Shown piece by piece: positions 46,236 to 59,800 of a stretch of 64,000 bases of DNA. The notes beneath the pieces are model-generated. The model made no database searches and was not told the origin of the DNA. It saw only the letters and a program-made list of their open reading frames with translations. This DNA comes from Lepidonotus clava (Eukaryota; Annelida; Polychaeta; Phyllodocida; Polynoidae): contig OW387150.1 in assembly GCA_936440205.1 (NCBI GenBank), positions 12,684,152-12,748,151 of the forward strand, in the 5' to 3' direction. The first letter of the stretch is position 1, and each line of letters begins with the position of its first letter. The position numbers were made by a program, and so were the translations under genes.

Positions 46236-48861
46236 GACAGGATAGGGACCCTATAAATGGCTGTAAAAGTAGAGGGGGAGGTATTATCATATACATTACA
46301 TCTGCACTGGCTCCATATGTGAAACAACTATCAAACCTAACAACATGCACTAAGGATGTTGAACAAGTTTGGATAAAACTGGAGAATAATAGAATGAAAA
46401 ATATGATAATAGGAGTCATATATCGCCCACCTTCAGGTAACATATACAATTTCATAGAGGCCCTGAATTGCAACTTGTCCGAAATAAAACTATCATACCC
46501 AAGAAACAAACCTGAAATAGTGATTATTGGTGATATGAATATAAATTATTCAAAAACCCAGAATCCGGAGAGGAGGTTATTACGAGATTGTGTCAATGAG
46601 TTTGACTTGAGGCAAATAATTAAATCACCGACACGGGTAACAAATAAAGTGAAAAGTATTATTGATTTAATACTAACTAATATAGACCTTTCCTTAATTG
46701 AATCATCTGGTGTGTTGCCACATATCATATCAGACCATTTACCGATTTTTATTAATAAAAAGCGACCCAGAGTAAAAATATTAAAAGGAGACTGTATAAC
46801 GAGATGTTATAGGTTATACTCGTATGAGGATTACAGTAATGTGATCAATGACAATGCGACACTAAGAGCCTACTGGGAAATCAGAGAGGATCCAACGTCC
46901 CAATGGGAAATTTTGCAAGTGGTAATTTTGGATAGCCTTAATAAACTATGTCCGGAACGTAAATTACGTATACGGCTTAATCAGCAGCCCTGGATAAATT
47001 CTGATGTTCGGAAGGCTATTAAATTAAAAAACAGAGCTTATAAAGAGGCCTGTAATAGTAGGGGGGACCCTGACAAATGGGAGTTGTTTAAGACATCAAA
47101 ACGCTCAAGAAGAAAACTATTAGTTACAGCTAAACGACATTATATACTTGACAAATTGAATGAGAGTAAAGATGACCCTAAAAAATTCTGGAGGACAATA
47201 AATAAAACATTAAACTTTGGTAAAACGAGAAATGAGAAACCCTGCAATTGTGTTAAGGATGATTCGGGCAATCTTCTTTATGATAAGGAAGCTGCAAATG
47301 AAATAAATAAATACTTCACTAATGTGGGTTCCAGTCTTGCTAGGTCCTTTGATATCATGGAATTTGAACGACCAGAGGAGAAACCCTTGGCGGCCCAAAT
47401 GAATTTTAGATTTGTAGGAGAATCTGAGGTTAAACACATAGTAAGTAAATTAAAGAATGATAAATCAACTTGTTTACCAAATATTACAATGCGTATATTT
47501 AAGGATGCATTAAAGATCCTAAACATTGAATTTGTAGATATTATAAATCAGTGTTTAAATCTTTCAATAATGCCAGATAGTTGGAAAATCGGTACTATTA
47601 CTCCGATTCCAAAACAAGGGTCATCTTTAAACCCTAGCAACTATAGACCTGTCTCAGTCCTACCTGCGCCTAGCAAAGTTATGGAGCGAGTTGTTTATAA
47701 TCAACTAATCTATTATTTAGAAACCAATGGTCTCTTAGATGAACGACAGCATGGATTTAGACGGAACCATAGTACGGCAACTGCAGTTTTTGAACTAACC
47801 CAATATCTTTATGAACAGGTAGATAGAAGTAACAAAGTAGCGTGTGTCTTCATAGATTATTCAAAGGCGTTCGACACCATAAATCATCGTATTTTATGCC
47901 CTAAGTTAATATCCTTGGGTTTCTCTTCACAAGTTGTAGCTTGGTGTCGAAATTATTTATCGCATAGGAAACAACGAGTTAAATTAAGCCAATCAACCTC
48001 TGAATATTTGTCAGTATAATATTAGGCCCCTTATTTTTTGTTATTTACGTTAACGATCTGATGCAGTTATTTGATGTTGAAACCTCCCCCGTAAGGATTA
48101 CACTCTATGCGGATGATACCGTATTATATTGTGCACATGAAAATAGAAGTGGGGCATGTGCCCTACTAGAGGAAAAACTAAAGGTTTTGACAAATTGGTG
48201 TAATAAAAACCAATTAACAATAAATGTGAAGAAGACAAAATTAATGTTAGTAGACACAAAAGTGGGTTCGAAGCCACATTGTCAAGTTAGTTTGAACGGA
48301 ACACCCCTGGAAATGGTGGAGACCTACAATTATCTTGGTGTGTTCATAGATAATAGCTTAACATTTGAGAAATTTTTGAAGGATAAATGTGATAAAGTGA
48401 AAATGAGGACCCATCAACTAAGTAAAATGCGAAAGTTTATAAATGAGAAGACAGCCAGCATAATTTATAAACAAATGATTATCCCTATCGGTGATTACGC
48501 AAGTTTTATGGTGCAGTCGGGACCAAAAGCAGGGGTACAACGATTACAAGCTCTACATGAACGAAACCTTCGAATTATAAATAATAACCGGACACAGTGT
48601 ACGGACTACATTGCTATGGAAGGAAACCACAATATAAAAGCCCCTGAAATACGTCAAACAAAACATATGTGCTGTCTGATGTACAGATTGAGCAGTAATA
48701 TGGCTCTCCTCGATAAGTATAGACCTGTGATGTTGACACGCAGTAAAATGAACATAAAGTTCAAGACGAAGAAGCGCAAATATGAGAAATTTTTGAAGAG
48801 CCCACTATCCCGTGGGATACTGAATGATGTGTTGAAGACCAAAGAAATGTATAGGAAATGA
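46236..48861 (+). pseudogene. LINE endonuclease/reverse transcriptase, frameshifted
   Basis: Endonuclease blocks seen are GGGIIIYI, GVIYRPPSG, GDMNINYS (Asp and Asn of the active site), VKSIIDLILTN and ISDHLPI (the SDH motif). Reverse transcriptase blocks are WKIGTITPIPKQG, NYRPVSVLP, HGFRRNHSTATAVFEL, FIDYSKAFDTINH (first catalytic Asp) and YADDTVLYC (the catalytic pair). The frame closes at 48017-48019 after SEYLSV and resumes as LGPLFFVIYVNDL. The usual VPQGS block between them is missing, so a short deletion with a frameshift removed it. The rest stays open to 48861. The copy is therefore dead for reverse transcription but otherwise little decayed, so it is of moderate age and older than the CACTA-like insertion that splits it. 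Confidence 0.9.
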
Positions 48862-49008
48862 ATTGTATGGAATGGAACTGACTGTATATTACATTATGTA
48901 TCATCTCATATCATTTGTTATATCTCATAATACATCTGTCCAGCTGGAAGACCATATATGTATGTGAATGTTGGCAATAAAACTGTTGAAAAAAAACAAA
49001 AAAAAAAC
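46236..49008 (+). mobile_element. LINE, 3' portion with poly(A)-like tail
   Basis: This is the continuation of the LINE that begins near 23143. It carries the rest of the endonuclease, the reverse transcriptase, a 3' UTR of about 130 bp with AATAAA near 48977, and an A-rich tail ending near 49008. The group is jockey/CR1-like by its protein wording; the exact clade is not assigned. Confidence 0.9.
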
Positions 49009-50160
49009 ATATAACCAACACATAGCTATATAAACATGAGTGCTAGAACAGAATAATCAGTCCCTACTTGGTACTCAATATGTTCACACTTTCTTTTTCC
49101 CTATAGCTAGTTAGAGTTATTGCAGAACTTAGATGGTATTGAGATAACTACACAAGAGGTTAGAGAAGCATGCTTACACAGTATATAGTTAAAAGCCAAT
49201 TACACTCAGTCTACTAGACTTAGATTAGATGAATCCTGGCTATAGACTTGAACGATTAGCTGAGACCTTTTGCATGACAAGGGATTAGTACGAATCACCA
49301 GATAAGCATGGGGCACGAGATGTCAGGCATATCACCAACATGCTACCACCCTTCTAAGATCAACAGGCCCTACATCACTATCCTTGACCAGAGCCCTTAT
49401 TGTACAGTAGAAGCACATGAAGGGCCCTAGTTCTGCCATCTCGTTCCCCTACCCCAACATCCATTCACCTTCCTCCAGAACATCTCCCCAGCTCGCCCTC
49501 TTGTGCAAGGCACGACTCTGGGAGCCCCTGTCTTCTGTCCTAGTTCTTAGCATGTGCTTGTGTACCTGGGCTCGAGGATGAAGCAGCTCCTGACTCCCCT
49601 TATTTCAGAATTACCCAGACTGAATCACACCCCCCCCCCTTGGCTAGGCTAAGTCCACTTTCTGGATAAAGGTTTGCTTTTTTTAAGGAGTTTTCATAAG
49701 TAACAATCGTCAGGGGTCAGGTTTCTAGATCCAAAAGAATTGACCAAAATCAGAATGAGACAGCATATAGATGCTCAGGGCATGTATTTTAGTTGCTAGA
49801 AATGGTTTAAGATGATTTCTAGAGTTTCTTTTTCATTTCCAACACTGCCTGAGTCCTTTTGGTAAGTAAAAAGAATGTAAAAGAAATGTCTTTTGCCCCA
49901 TATCCTTTTCCTACACTTTTAATTCCAGTATTGAAAAAAAGTCCACTTTTTTGATGTGGTCACCCCCCTACAGAAATTCCTGGATACGGGCCTGCAGGAG
50001 AACAAACCCTCCATACCTTGCTTTGACATCCCATTAGCATTAGGTAGAGATGGCAATCGTCACATTGTCTCATCTGGCATTAATTTTAGTGTAATACCAG
50101 TTATTAGTGGCAGCGGCAGAGTTCACTCATTGCTATAGCATTGAAAAATAAGATTTTTTT
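49009..50160. other. Intergenic, no gene seen
   Basis: This contains unremarkable sequence, a C-run near 49630 and a TACGGGCCTG end near 49985 that resembles the end of the poly-G/C MITE at 19198-19428. I see no coding exon. Confidence 0.45.
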
Positions 50161-50167
50161 CCCAATT

Positions 50168-50583
50168 GTGGGGGGGGGCCGTCCATAGATGACGTAATGC
50201 TATTGTCCCCCCTTGTCATGTTTTGTCATGTGACCCTTGACCCATGCCCCTCTAAAAATGACATCATTTCAAGAGGACACCCCCCCCACACACACACACA
50301 CACAAATTTCAGAAGTAGTATAAAAAGGAATGGATTATTTTTGGCTAGAAACACAACTGTCTATTAGAAAATCTGTAATCTTAACTGAAAATAAAAGATT
50401 CAGCCTTCAATATCCCAAACTAACCTAAAATTGTCTCTGAAATTCTTAAAATTGAAATTTTCTCAACAAGATGTCATGCACTACATGACCCCCCCCCCCC
50501 CTCCCTCCCTTTTCATATTTGGCCATGGAAAAATTAACCCCCTCTCCCCCCTGCTGCATGATGTCACTTATGGACGGCCCCCG
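50168..50583. mobile_element. MITE with GGGGGCCGTCCATA ends
   Basis: The left end GGGGGCCGTCCATAGATGAC and the right inverse (GTCACTTATGGACGGCCCCC) define a unit of about 415 bp with C-runs and a CA microsatellite inside. Ends of this wording recur in many invertebrate genomes (general knowledge, not searched). It is non-coding. Confidence 0.75.
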
Positions 50584-50839
50584 GCTGTTAAAATGGGCCC
50601 TACTGAAAAGTTGTCTTCTTGTAACCTTTAGCAAATTTGACAAAGAATGTCATTTACATTTTGTGTCAGATTTACAATTTATGTTGACTATATTTATCAT
50701 TTACGTTTAACATTGATATACAAATTGCGACGGGCTTACATTTTGTGATAAAAGTAGTTCTTTAAGAAGGTTTACCCCAGTTTCCTGCATCTATTCCTCT
50801 CCAGTACACTCACCCCATCTGCAACGCACATATCATTTG

Positions 50840-51125
50840 CTCGTAATAAGAAAATTTACGATAAAAATTATAACTAAAATAGATAAAGGCATAGAAATTG
50901 GAGTGGTTACTCGTCGGGTGGGAAGGATTCAAATGTTATGTACATTCATAGTCACTGGGTCCCACGATCCCCTTCCCGCCCAACCACCCACCCCCGTGAC
51001 GATAATATATGTAAGGCCCAAAAGTCAGCCCGTCATGCAAGGATGCCAAAGGCCGGGGCTGAAGAACAGCAGACGCGCGCAGCCTTAAGTAGGGACAAGT
51101 ACTCCAGAACATACCCAAAAGTAAG
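50840..51125 (+). other. GC-richer patch with possible orphan exon
   Basis: An open stretch at 51012-51120 reads CKAQKSARHARMPKAGAEEQ and continues to a clean AAAAGTAAGT donor at about 51118. No matching downstream exon or family is recognised. It may be a first exon of an unrecognised gene, or chance. Confidence 0.2.
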
Positions 51126-51580
51126 TTCCATATTTTACGGTTATTTCTGCGTGTTACATTCTTATTGCAAAATTAATACAGAATAGGCCTATACAATATG
51201 GTAGTATAACTGTTTCTATGGCCAACAGTTTTTCATTGGAAAGATTCTAAATTGGGGATCAGTCTACATCTTTGGTCCAAGCTAAAGTAGAAGTAGAGAT
51301 GATTCTGGAAGATTTGGAAAGTTAGGGATGGCTGGCGCGCAAGATCAAATTTGAAAGTGATCACCAATATGGCGTCCTGTCCCATTTTGGGCTGTGTGAC
51401 GTCATCTGTACAACGTAAGTTGATGGAAACGTCGGTTCAAAACTAGCACTTTCCATCACTTTGTGTGCCATAGGCGGATCTAGTACATAGAATAACTTAC
51501 ACGCATTTAAAATGAGAAATTTGCCGTAAGATATGCATGGCTTATATTTTCTCCATCTTTGGTCTACTAATATAATATAG

Positions 51581-51875
51581 TGGTGGATCCAGCTTTTGGA
51601 AAAGGTGGGGGCATGCTAATAGAAAGGCCGCACGCCCTATTTTCCATAATTCTTACATGAAATCAATCTTGCAGGAAATACGATTGAATACACTCCCACA
51701 TAGGGACTCTAGACGGGGGGGGGGGGGGGGGGATCCCGATGTTGCCAGGCGTGCACACCTCTATTTTGGACCATATTTTAATCTTTTTAATGTAAAATTC
51801 CTGTTCCTGAGGGGCAGAGGTGAAAATTTTGCTATAGCACGCCCCCCCATTTCAATATCATGGATCCGCCCCCGA
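51581..51875. mobile_element. Small MITE with GTGGATCCA ends
   Basis: The left end has TGGTGGATCCAGC then GGTGGGGGCATGC. The right end, inverted, has GGCGGATCCATGATATTG then GGGGGGGCGTGC. A G-run lies in the interior. It is non-coding. Confidence 0.55.
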
Positions 51876-52778
51876 GATGTCCATGTCACATGTCACTAAG
51901 GGTTTAAAGACAATCGCGCTATTTGTTATTGCGCACCGCGGCCGCGCAGCTTGCAGGTATGGGTGTTCAGTGGACCGTGACGGCCAGTGGCCTCTGCAGA
52001 GGACCCTTTATGAGGTGGGGATGGGGCAGTGCAGTAATGGCTATAACTTTGTTAATATTTATCTAATCTTCACACAGTAAGCAGCAAGAGAATCCTTATG
52101 ATGTAGGGAACAATATTAGAATAACATACTTCAGGATATTTTGTATTTTGATAGGTTTAGGGACAATTAAAACAAATAGACCAGGTGGGTTAATTCCAGA
52201 CCTACAGGTAGATAATCAATTTTTCTGGCTAAATTCATGCGGTGACCCCATGTTTTCTTTGTTGAAAATGAATGCTTAGAGTCCAACCCACATTATGTGT
52301 CATTTTCATTGATTTTTCAACTTTGATTTTTTTTTTGTGGACTTTCTTGTCAAAAATTTTATTTTCTAACAAAATTGATTTGTAAGGAAAATAGATTCAA
52401 ATGCAGTGATTTTTTTCCAGGCCATGCATCAAGTCTGTGAACATGTGTCTCAACTTTAGATTTGAGTGATTAGATTGTTTCTTTGAGGATTAGTAGGAAA
52501 GTTTTCACATAAATTGTAACCGTTGATATGGCTTTACAAAACCTTAATTTTTAAGGAATTATGCACATATTATTCAACCTGTAGATAAAAAGTTAGTGCG
52601 GTGACCCCCTAATTTTTTTCCATTTTTGGACTCTAAATATATTTATCTGGTATTCCTCTGAGTTTCACAAGAATCCCAACTTTAGATCTATTATGGCGCC
52701 ATTGCCCTTAAAGCTGTCTGTCGTGTCATTTAGGGCCTATATCGCATGTTGATTTCAAGAAATGGCCATGTCTCTGTG
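51876..52778. other. Intergenic, no feature seen
   Basis: AT-rich sequence without a supported gene. A GGTGACCCC word recurs near 52242 and 52602 and may be part of an old repeat. Confidence 0.4.
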
Positions 52779-53045
52779 TACACTGTTAAAAATAGCATTA
52801 AAAAACTTTCACAGTTACATACTGTACTCAACAGTATAATGCTGTATTTTATTTTATAACTATCTACCATAATTTCATTGCAATTAACAGTATATATCTG
52901 TGTTTATTACTGAAATTACCCTCACAGTAATATACCGTATTTTGGAATAGGGTTACCTATGCTGGTGTGATGAATGTCTATTCATCAGGTGTCAAAGCTA
53001 GAATGTGAAAGATGAAACGATACGATAGATTTAAGTACATTTTGT

Positions 53046-53815
53046 AACGGGCCCGAAACCCGAAACCCGAAACTCGAGAAATAATGTAAACCGGAAATGA
53101 CGTCAGTATGACCACGTGTCGTCACTATGACCACGTGACACGAGATAGCCAATCAGAGTTGACCGCCAAGGTATAAAAGGGGCGGTGAGGCCTGAAAATA
53201 AAGAGTTCCTTCGTAGTACTCCTGGTGTTCAGACGTGTCTTCTTCCTCTAGCAGCCCCTTAGGAGGGATTCCAGTCAATAAGATGGTCGAATATGGACTA
53301 AGTAACCAGAAAATATAAGTAATATTGGTAAAGTTATAGGAGAATTGGACGTAAAATAGTACAGGGTCCGAAGGCCCGAAAGACCGAGAAACATGGCCCG
53401 AAGGCCCAAAACTGGCCGACTGACGACCCGGGAATGGAAGACCGGCCAGGTACGGAAGCCCGAAATAGTAAGCGGCAGTCTAACGACTGGAGGCATCAAG
53501 GCGCGACCGGCTCGGCCCCACGCTACCAAACAATAGGCGACCGTCGGCCCGAAACCTCCGGCTAAGAGAAGAAGAGGCGGATCCCCCTAACTGGCCCGAG
53601 AATGCACTTTTGCCCTCCACCATCCTCCGCTGCAACCCCTCAGCCCGGTCTGACCAACACACCCTCCCCCCTTCACCGAATACCGATCCCCCGACCGACC
53701 CACTCAGTCCCCCTCGTGCGCGAGGCATGACTCTTGATCAGCTGAGAACCAAAATACCCCCCACGTCCCTCAGTGGTAGAAACTGGAAACCCTGAACTAC
53801 CGAGGAGCGTCACAC
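53046..53815 (+). mobile_element. GC-rich LTR-like block (fossil), solo or partial
   Basis: The block starts TGTAACGGGCCCGAAACCCG, has a GGTATAAAAGGGG promoter box near 53171 and an AATAAAG about 30 bp further, and ends near CGTCACA. This is the TATA-then-poly(A) order of an LTR. It is much richer in G+C than its flanks and carries CCCGAAA repeats. No gag, pol or second LTR is seen and no clear target duplication, so a decayed solo LTR or leader fragment is the best reading. The family is open (Gypsy-like TGTAAC start). Confidence 0.4.
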
Positions 53816-53880
53816 TTATAATGTAAACATATAAGGAACCATACTTTGTATACTGGTAGGGAAAAGAAAAATTGACACTT

Positions 53881-53945
53881 TGGGATTAGAACCCACATTC
53901 TCCACATTTAAGGAAGAAGCCTCACCCACTGAGCTAAGTTGGACT
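53881..53945 (-). repeat. tRNA-derived SINE fragment
   Basis: On the minus strand TTAGCTCAGTGGGTGAGG is an A box and GTGGGTTCTAATCCCA a B box, at tRNA spacing. The cloverleaf does not close well in the anticodon stem, so it is tRNA-derived rather than a working tRNA. Confidence 0.55.
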
Positions 53946-54608
53946 GCATGCAGTTTCACACTGTCATAGTCAGCACCAATGAGTAGGATCAGTACTACTA
54001 TGAACGTGTTCAACATTAGACAGACATTATGTCAGTACTCTTATACCCCTACTTATTCTAGTTCTAGTGTCATTAAGATAATAACCTCATTGGCCTGCTA
54101 TTTTTGGCATGGGCAACCAACCAGAACACCCCTAAAACATTTACAAAATGTTTTAAAACACCATTTTAGTAAGATTACCATGTAGACACCTTTTTAATAC
54201 AAGAACTTTATCAGCTATAGCCCTGTAGGTTTTATCTCCAACAATCAAACAACCCATGCAAGGCTAAACCAAGAAGGATGTACTTGGTTCTTGACTAAAT
54301 AATCCTGTATTGTGACTACAGAAAAATAAAACTTTCAATGCTGTTCACATTACATCCAGTGTCAACTGTATGGCCTATTTCCTTAGCAGCGTTTAACCGT
54401 AAAATCTACATTCTTTTTATACATTACAGTATATTATTGTTAAATTCAAATGGTACACTGTACAATGGTATATTACTGTTTAACAGTATTTACCTGTAAA
54501 AAATATGGTCACACAGTAATTACGGTCACCCGTTAAATTTAAGGTATAAGTTTGGCAACATAGTTGCCAGTAGTTTACCATAAATTTGCTGCTTTTTTTT
54601 AACAGTAT

Positions 54609-56807
54609 AGAATTTACTGGCCCAAACCCATCGCACACCGTAAGTGTACTACTGGGGATGCACAAGGCCACCCTTATAAAAAATAAAAATGTTCCTGTCT
54701 AGCGGGTGGGCAGGATGGCCCAATATCGGTAGACTACTCTTTTGGTATGTGGAATACAGCCATAACCCAGTTAATATGCTAATGTCCTACTGGTAGGAAG
54801 CCTATACTATGGGTTTTTCTGCTACTTGTTGAAGTTAGTCCGAATGTGAATACAATCTAAAACCTTAAGTAAATAATGACCTCATGTTGACCTTGGATCA
54901 AATAAACAACGGATCCTCTTACAAACTTGTGCCATCATTTCTCTTAGAAGAACTACTGAGGAAAATTAAGACAGGGATGGGTATAAAGAAGGACGATAAA
55001 TCAAGCCTATATCAATTTAGTTAAGATTTAAATATCTGAGAAATGAAAAGTTATTAACCCTAGCTAGGTGGCGCTGCAGTGAATACCCATATTTACCTTT
55101 GATCCACATTGATATAAACATCGTGTGTGATATATGGATGTATTTTTCGAGAATTTGTGTGTAATCGGAATCCATAGATAGTTTTACCATCTGTAAGTCA
55201 AAGGTTATTGACTAAATGTTTAACATACAAGCTCTAAATTACTACGTTTTTATTTCCAACCGGGCCCTTCAAATGGTTTATCTTCTCTCAAAAGTTTTGT
55301 TAATAGACTAAGGAAGGTAAGGGAAGTAGAGTAGTAAATCATTAATAAAGAGGTATTGTAGGCGTATGGAATCCTACCCAACGAGATAGAATGTTCTATC
55401 ACTGAAATAGACTATTACGTATATGTTTCTGGTATATAATTGTAGTCGTGATTTTAAGTGTAATTAACTTTGGAAATGCGCTGAGGAATTGCTGAACGAT
55501 CCATCATAATGTACTGGCGAATGGCAGAGGCGTGGGGGGGGGGGAGGGCAGGGGGCTGTTCTGTTCGGTGGCTGGGGCCAAAGTGGAGCTAAGAAAACCA
55601 TGTGTAGAAGTTCTCAGATTCATTTGTACCGTTTTATCGCCTAATTATTGCTTTGAACCAAAATTCTGTTCACAAATGCACCCCCCCCCCCTTGAAATTA
55701 GAGTGTAATTGTTGAAGAAAGGCCACTGGATTTATTCGGATAACACTACAATTTGTTTACAATAACAATGTGATGCGTGATATTGTCCAAGTATGGTATT
55801 CTAAACCACTTTTTAAACTGAATCTTTTTGCTTTCTAAAATCCCCTCCTCATGAGTCATAGCATTACATAAATGTCTCTCTAGATAAAGATGATTTATAT
55901 CCAACATTCTTATATGCACCCTTAGGTAAAGTTTTGCCTGAATCATACATGTATAACTATAAGTAGCGCAAATCTGGTTGGGTTCAAAACGTTCTTCTTA
56001 TGTCCAGCATTCCATCGTAGTGTTGGCACAAGAAAACTGTGTTAAAATATACCATGATAAAGAGTATTTTGATAATTATAAGTTCAGACACCATTAATTT
56101 TCTTCTACTCTTCCTTGTCACTCTCAGCTCTATCTTAACCCTTTCACCGCGGTAAAGTGGCTTTACAGTAAATTCCCATAGGAAAGGCCTTTAAAGAGTG
56201 GGTATTAAGCTTTCAGGAAGTGAAAGAATTTTTCAAAAATTCCAGTTAGAACCAGAGATATGAGCATTTGAATGAATATTGTAGCAGTGGTTCATTAGAA
56301 AATGGCAGATTTCCAATTGAACAAATTGGCACCGATACACATAAAGTAGAATTTGCCATAAATTTCGAAAATTGTGTAAAAATGTTAATTTGTGGACAAT
56401 GATTTTCAAAAAGTCATACCTTTGGTTTCATTCATGATAATTGCAAACTGTTTTTTGGGGAAACAAGATTAATTTGTAATGTTCTCTTTAAAATAAATAG
56501 AATTGATATTTTACTAAAAGTTGGTTGCTATGGAAACCCCTAAATAGAATATGGTGCAGATATTGCCAACAATGACAATATTGGCCAATTGGCACAATGC
56601 CAACATTTAGAATGATTTTGTCAGAATTACATAAAAAGAGAAAATTTTGAGGCCCTGCAAATGGGTCACCAGCAATAACTGCCACTGGACCATGGACATA
56701 GACGTGAATGCATTGCGCTACTGCATGGCAACAAGCTGAGTATATTCTCAACTGTTTTTTTTTTATAGGAATCAAGTACAATAAAGTGTTAGGAAACAGT
56801 TTTGTAG
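54609..56807. other. Intergenic and likely promoter region of the methyltransferase gene
   Basis: This contains G-runs near 55537, C-runs near 55680 and otherwise AT-rich sequence. A possible splice acceptor (TTTTTTTATAG at 56758-56768) lies 40 bp before the start at 56808. I see no other gene. Confidence 0.4.
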
Positions 56808-59800
56808 ATGGCTGATCCAGCACCAAATACCACCTACATTCATCATGAAGAAGGGTATGCAAAACTGAGTGAGTTCCAGAGGAACATCATCGAGGTCCTT
56901 GCACCTTATATTTCAAGAGCTGCAGGTGTGTACACTGTTAAAACAAGTGTTTAGAATCTAAACGCTTTCCTAAACACTGTTGCATCCAGTTTTGGTACAC
57001 TTTATTTTCTTAACATGTATAGAATTCTTGGTGTTTAGGGTTTACTGTTTAGAAATGTGTGTTGTCTAAGTGTATACCCTTGAAGTGTTTAGGTCTTCAA
57101 TGTGTTTCAATGTTTAGGATTTATTTCATGTTTACCAAATAATTTTAAGCTTAAAAGTATTTAGACTATATGGCATTTAATTCGCCCTACCACGGATAGC
57201 TGATTTACAGTATTTAAGCACCTGCAGGCTAATTTGGGCTTATTTTGTCGACAAAAACACATGGAAACCTATAGGAAATTGATCAATAATTGCAATATTT
57301 CTAAGTGTAATGAATGAATTTTCAAGCCAACCCAAAAAATCATTGACACATGTAAATAACAAATGAAAAAGTAGCTGATATTGATGTCCACCATCCTACA
57401 GCAGAAATAATGCCAGATCATTGAAAATTCCTATGCATAAGCCTTGTGATTTGTCGACATATTACCCAGCATGCACCTGGATCTAGGCTAATCTGCAGGT
57501 AATATATAAGAAAGTGGCTAACCATGGTAGGGAGAATTCAATAAGACCAATATCTTTGGTAATTTTCACTGATATTGTTCTGGAATCTTATGCACCTATA
57601 AATCAGAGAGGAAAACATGTGCCTGGTCTCAATTGATCAACAAAGAGGTAATGTTCAAACCTAGACTTTTAACCTCTTTCAATATCATGCATGGAGAAAT
57701 ACACATTTGACATCTAAACTGAGGTAGGGCTCAGCTACGTGTAGGATAATGGACGAGTAGCAGTGCATTATTACACCCCATGCACTAATATGAGACCATT
57801 ATCTAAAATAAACCATAAGAGAAAGAATCTCATGTCCCAAAAACCCTTATGGGCTGCTGAATTCTATTTGAATATAATGTACAAGCTGCTTTGTCTATGT
57901 ATGGCCACAGCAGTGTGAACCCATATCCTAATTATTTTGGCCTATGTTACCTGAACACAACTACATTTTTTGGCCTTACCAGTGCTGCTGGTAAGGGTGG
58001 CCCACCTATATATAGCTGGCTGGTACCAGTCAGGCCTTTGTCTAGTATGACCACAGTGGTGTGAACCCCTACCCTAATTCCTTTGGCCTATGTTCCCCTC
58101 AACACAACTTTTTTGTTTTTGGCTTTACCAGCACTGCTGGTTAGGGTGATCCACCTGTATACACCTGGCTGGTACCAGTCAGGTCTGTCTGCAACACTAT
58201 AAAGGTTTGACTCATCTAAAGTCAAAAACCTGCCCCAATAGGGTAGTGGCTAGAGTGTGGCTTTCTGAATCCAAAGGTCCATGGTTCAATCCTGGACTAT
58301 GTAAGGGTGATCCTCTAGTTAAACTACAGATCAGCAACAGTGCATTATTTGAAACAACCAGTGAATTATATGAGACTACCAGTGCATTATCATGGTAGCA
58401 GCTAGTGCATTATCAACTGAGAATGCACCAGAAGAACAAAAGAAATCAAAGTGGAGGCATACCCTAGTCCCTATCTCTGAGTGTACACGGAGAAGGTGTC
58501 TAAACAACAAATCTTCAGAACCTTACACAAGATACTTTTCTTTAAACTCAAAATACTTCCAATGTATTCCATAATCATTTTTTAAACACTAGAAGAAATC
58601 TCTAAAGCTCCATACCCACTAGGTGATTTTTACACAGTCAACAAACTCTTTGGCACTAAAAGAGGCTGATTCTTAAAGGAAACCTTGCACATAATCAAGG
58701 GGTAGATATTTTTCAATGAAATTCTTTGTGCATGAAATAATGCATCAAGAACTAATAATACTGAAAATATTTTAAGGATATTCCAGATGTATCCACTGTT
58801 GTGGGACTTTCATATTTTGTCAATTTTAATGTTTTTTAAGGGAATTCCCCTTATTTGTGACGTAGCAAGGACTGTAATTGGGATTCCCCAGCTTTCAAAA
58901 AAGGGAATCCCCAACTCTCAATAGTGCATAGAAAGGAATTTTAGCTGTAGTGGAAAATATTTATATTAGGCCATGGGCAGGCTATAAATACTTGTATCCT
59001 TTGCTCACATAAATTCATTCAATTACCTGGGATTCCCAAGCTACTTTGAAAGGGATTCCCCTTCATTATGACGTAGCAAGCACAGAATTGTAACCCCAGA
59101 AATTAGGGAATTCCCAAATTTTATTTTATTTCCTTTATAATTCCATAATAGTTCAAAATGTTCCCATTTTTTCTATTGAAACATCTTAAGAATACCAAAG
59201 AGAAGTTGATTAAATCAAAAATTGGCATTTGAAAATTTATGTGCAAGGAACCCTTTAAGGTCGCCTATAAGTATGGTATATTGGAATGTGCCGGTTTGAT
59301 CTGGATATCTGCTAAAATCGGCTGATTCTATGGGCAGAATCAGCTGATTTTAGTGCCAACCTGTCGGCCGACTCAGGCATAATTGCCTAGTGGGTATGGC
59401 CCTTAAGACCTACAGAGCATAAGCATACAGTGTGACCTGGTGGAGAACAGTTTAACTACACACATAGTGAATGAAGGTGGCTCTAGTTATACAGTTGGTC
59501 AGGCTTATTCATGATCTAATGTTGCATTTCCCCTCCCCAAATCAATGTGTCCCCTGTTAACCTTTAAACCAAATTTTATTTAGAGCACCATTGGTTTATA
59601 TCTGTTAAAACAGTTCATATCTAGTTTGCAGTATTTCTTCTCTGTAGTTTTATGTGTTTACATTCTAAACATATCTAATCCAATACATGTTTTGAAGTTA
59701 CAAGTGTTTAGACATTAAATGGATGTGATTTCTTGTATGTATTTTCTAGACTTATCTAATCCATACATGTATAGAAGTTACAAATATTTAGGTTTTAAAT

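Larger units (their letters stand above)
52779..54608. mobile_element. TA-flanked inverted-repeat element CACTGTTAAAA, with nested insertion
   Basis: The left end is TACACTGTTAAAAATAGC and the right end, inverted, is TATACTGTTAAAAAAAAGC. Both subterminal regions are studded with AACAGTATA-type words. The GC-rich LTR-like block at 53046-53815 and a tRNA-like fragment at 53881-53945 lie inside. The ends resemble those of the 2.9-kb element at 56931-59863. There is no transposase, so it is non-autonomous. Confidence 0.55.
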
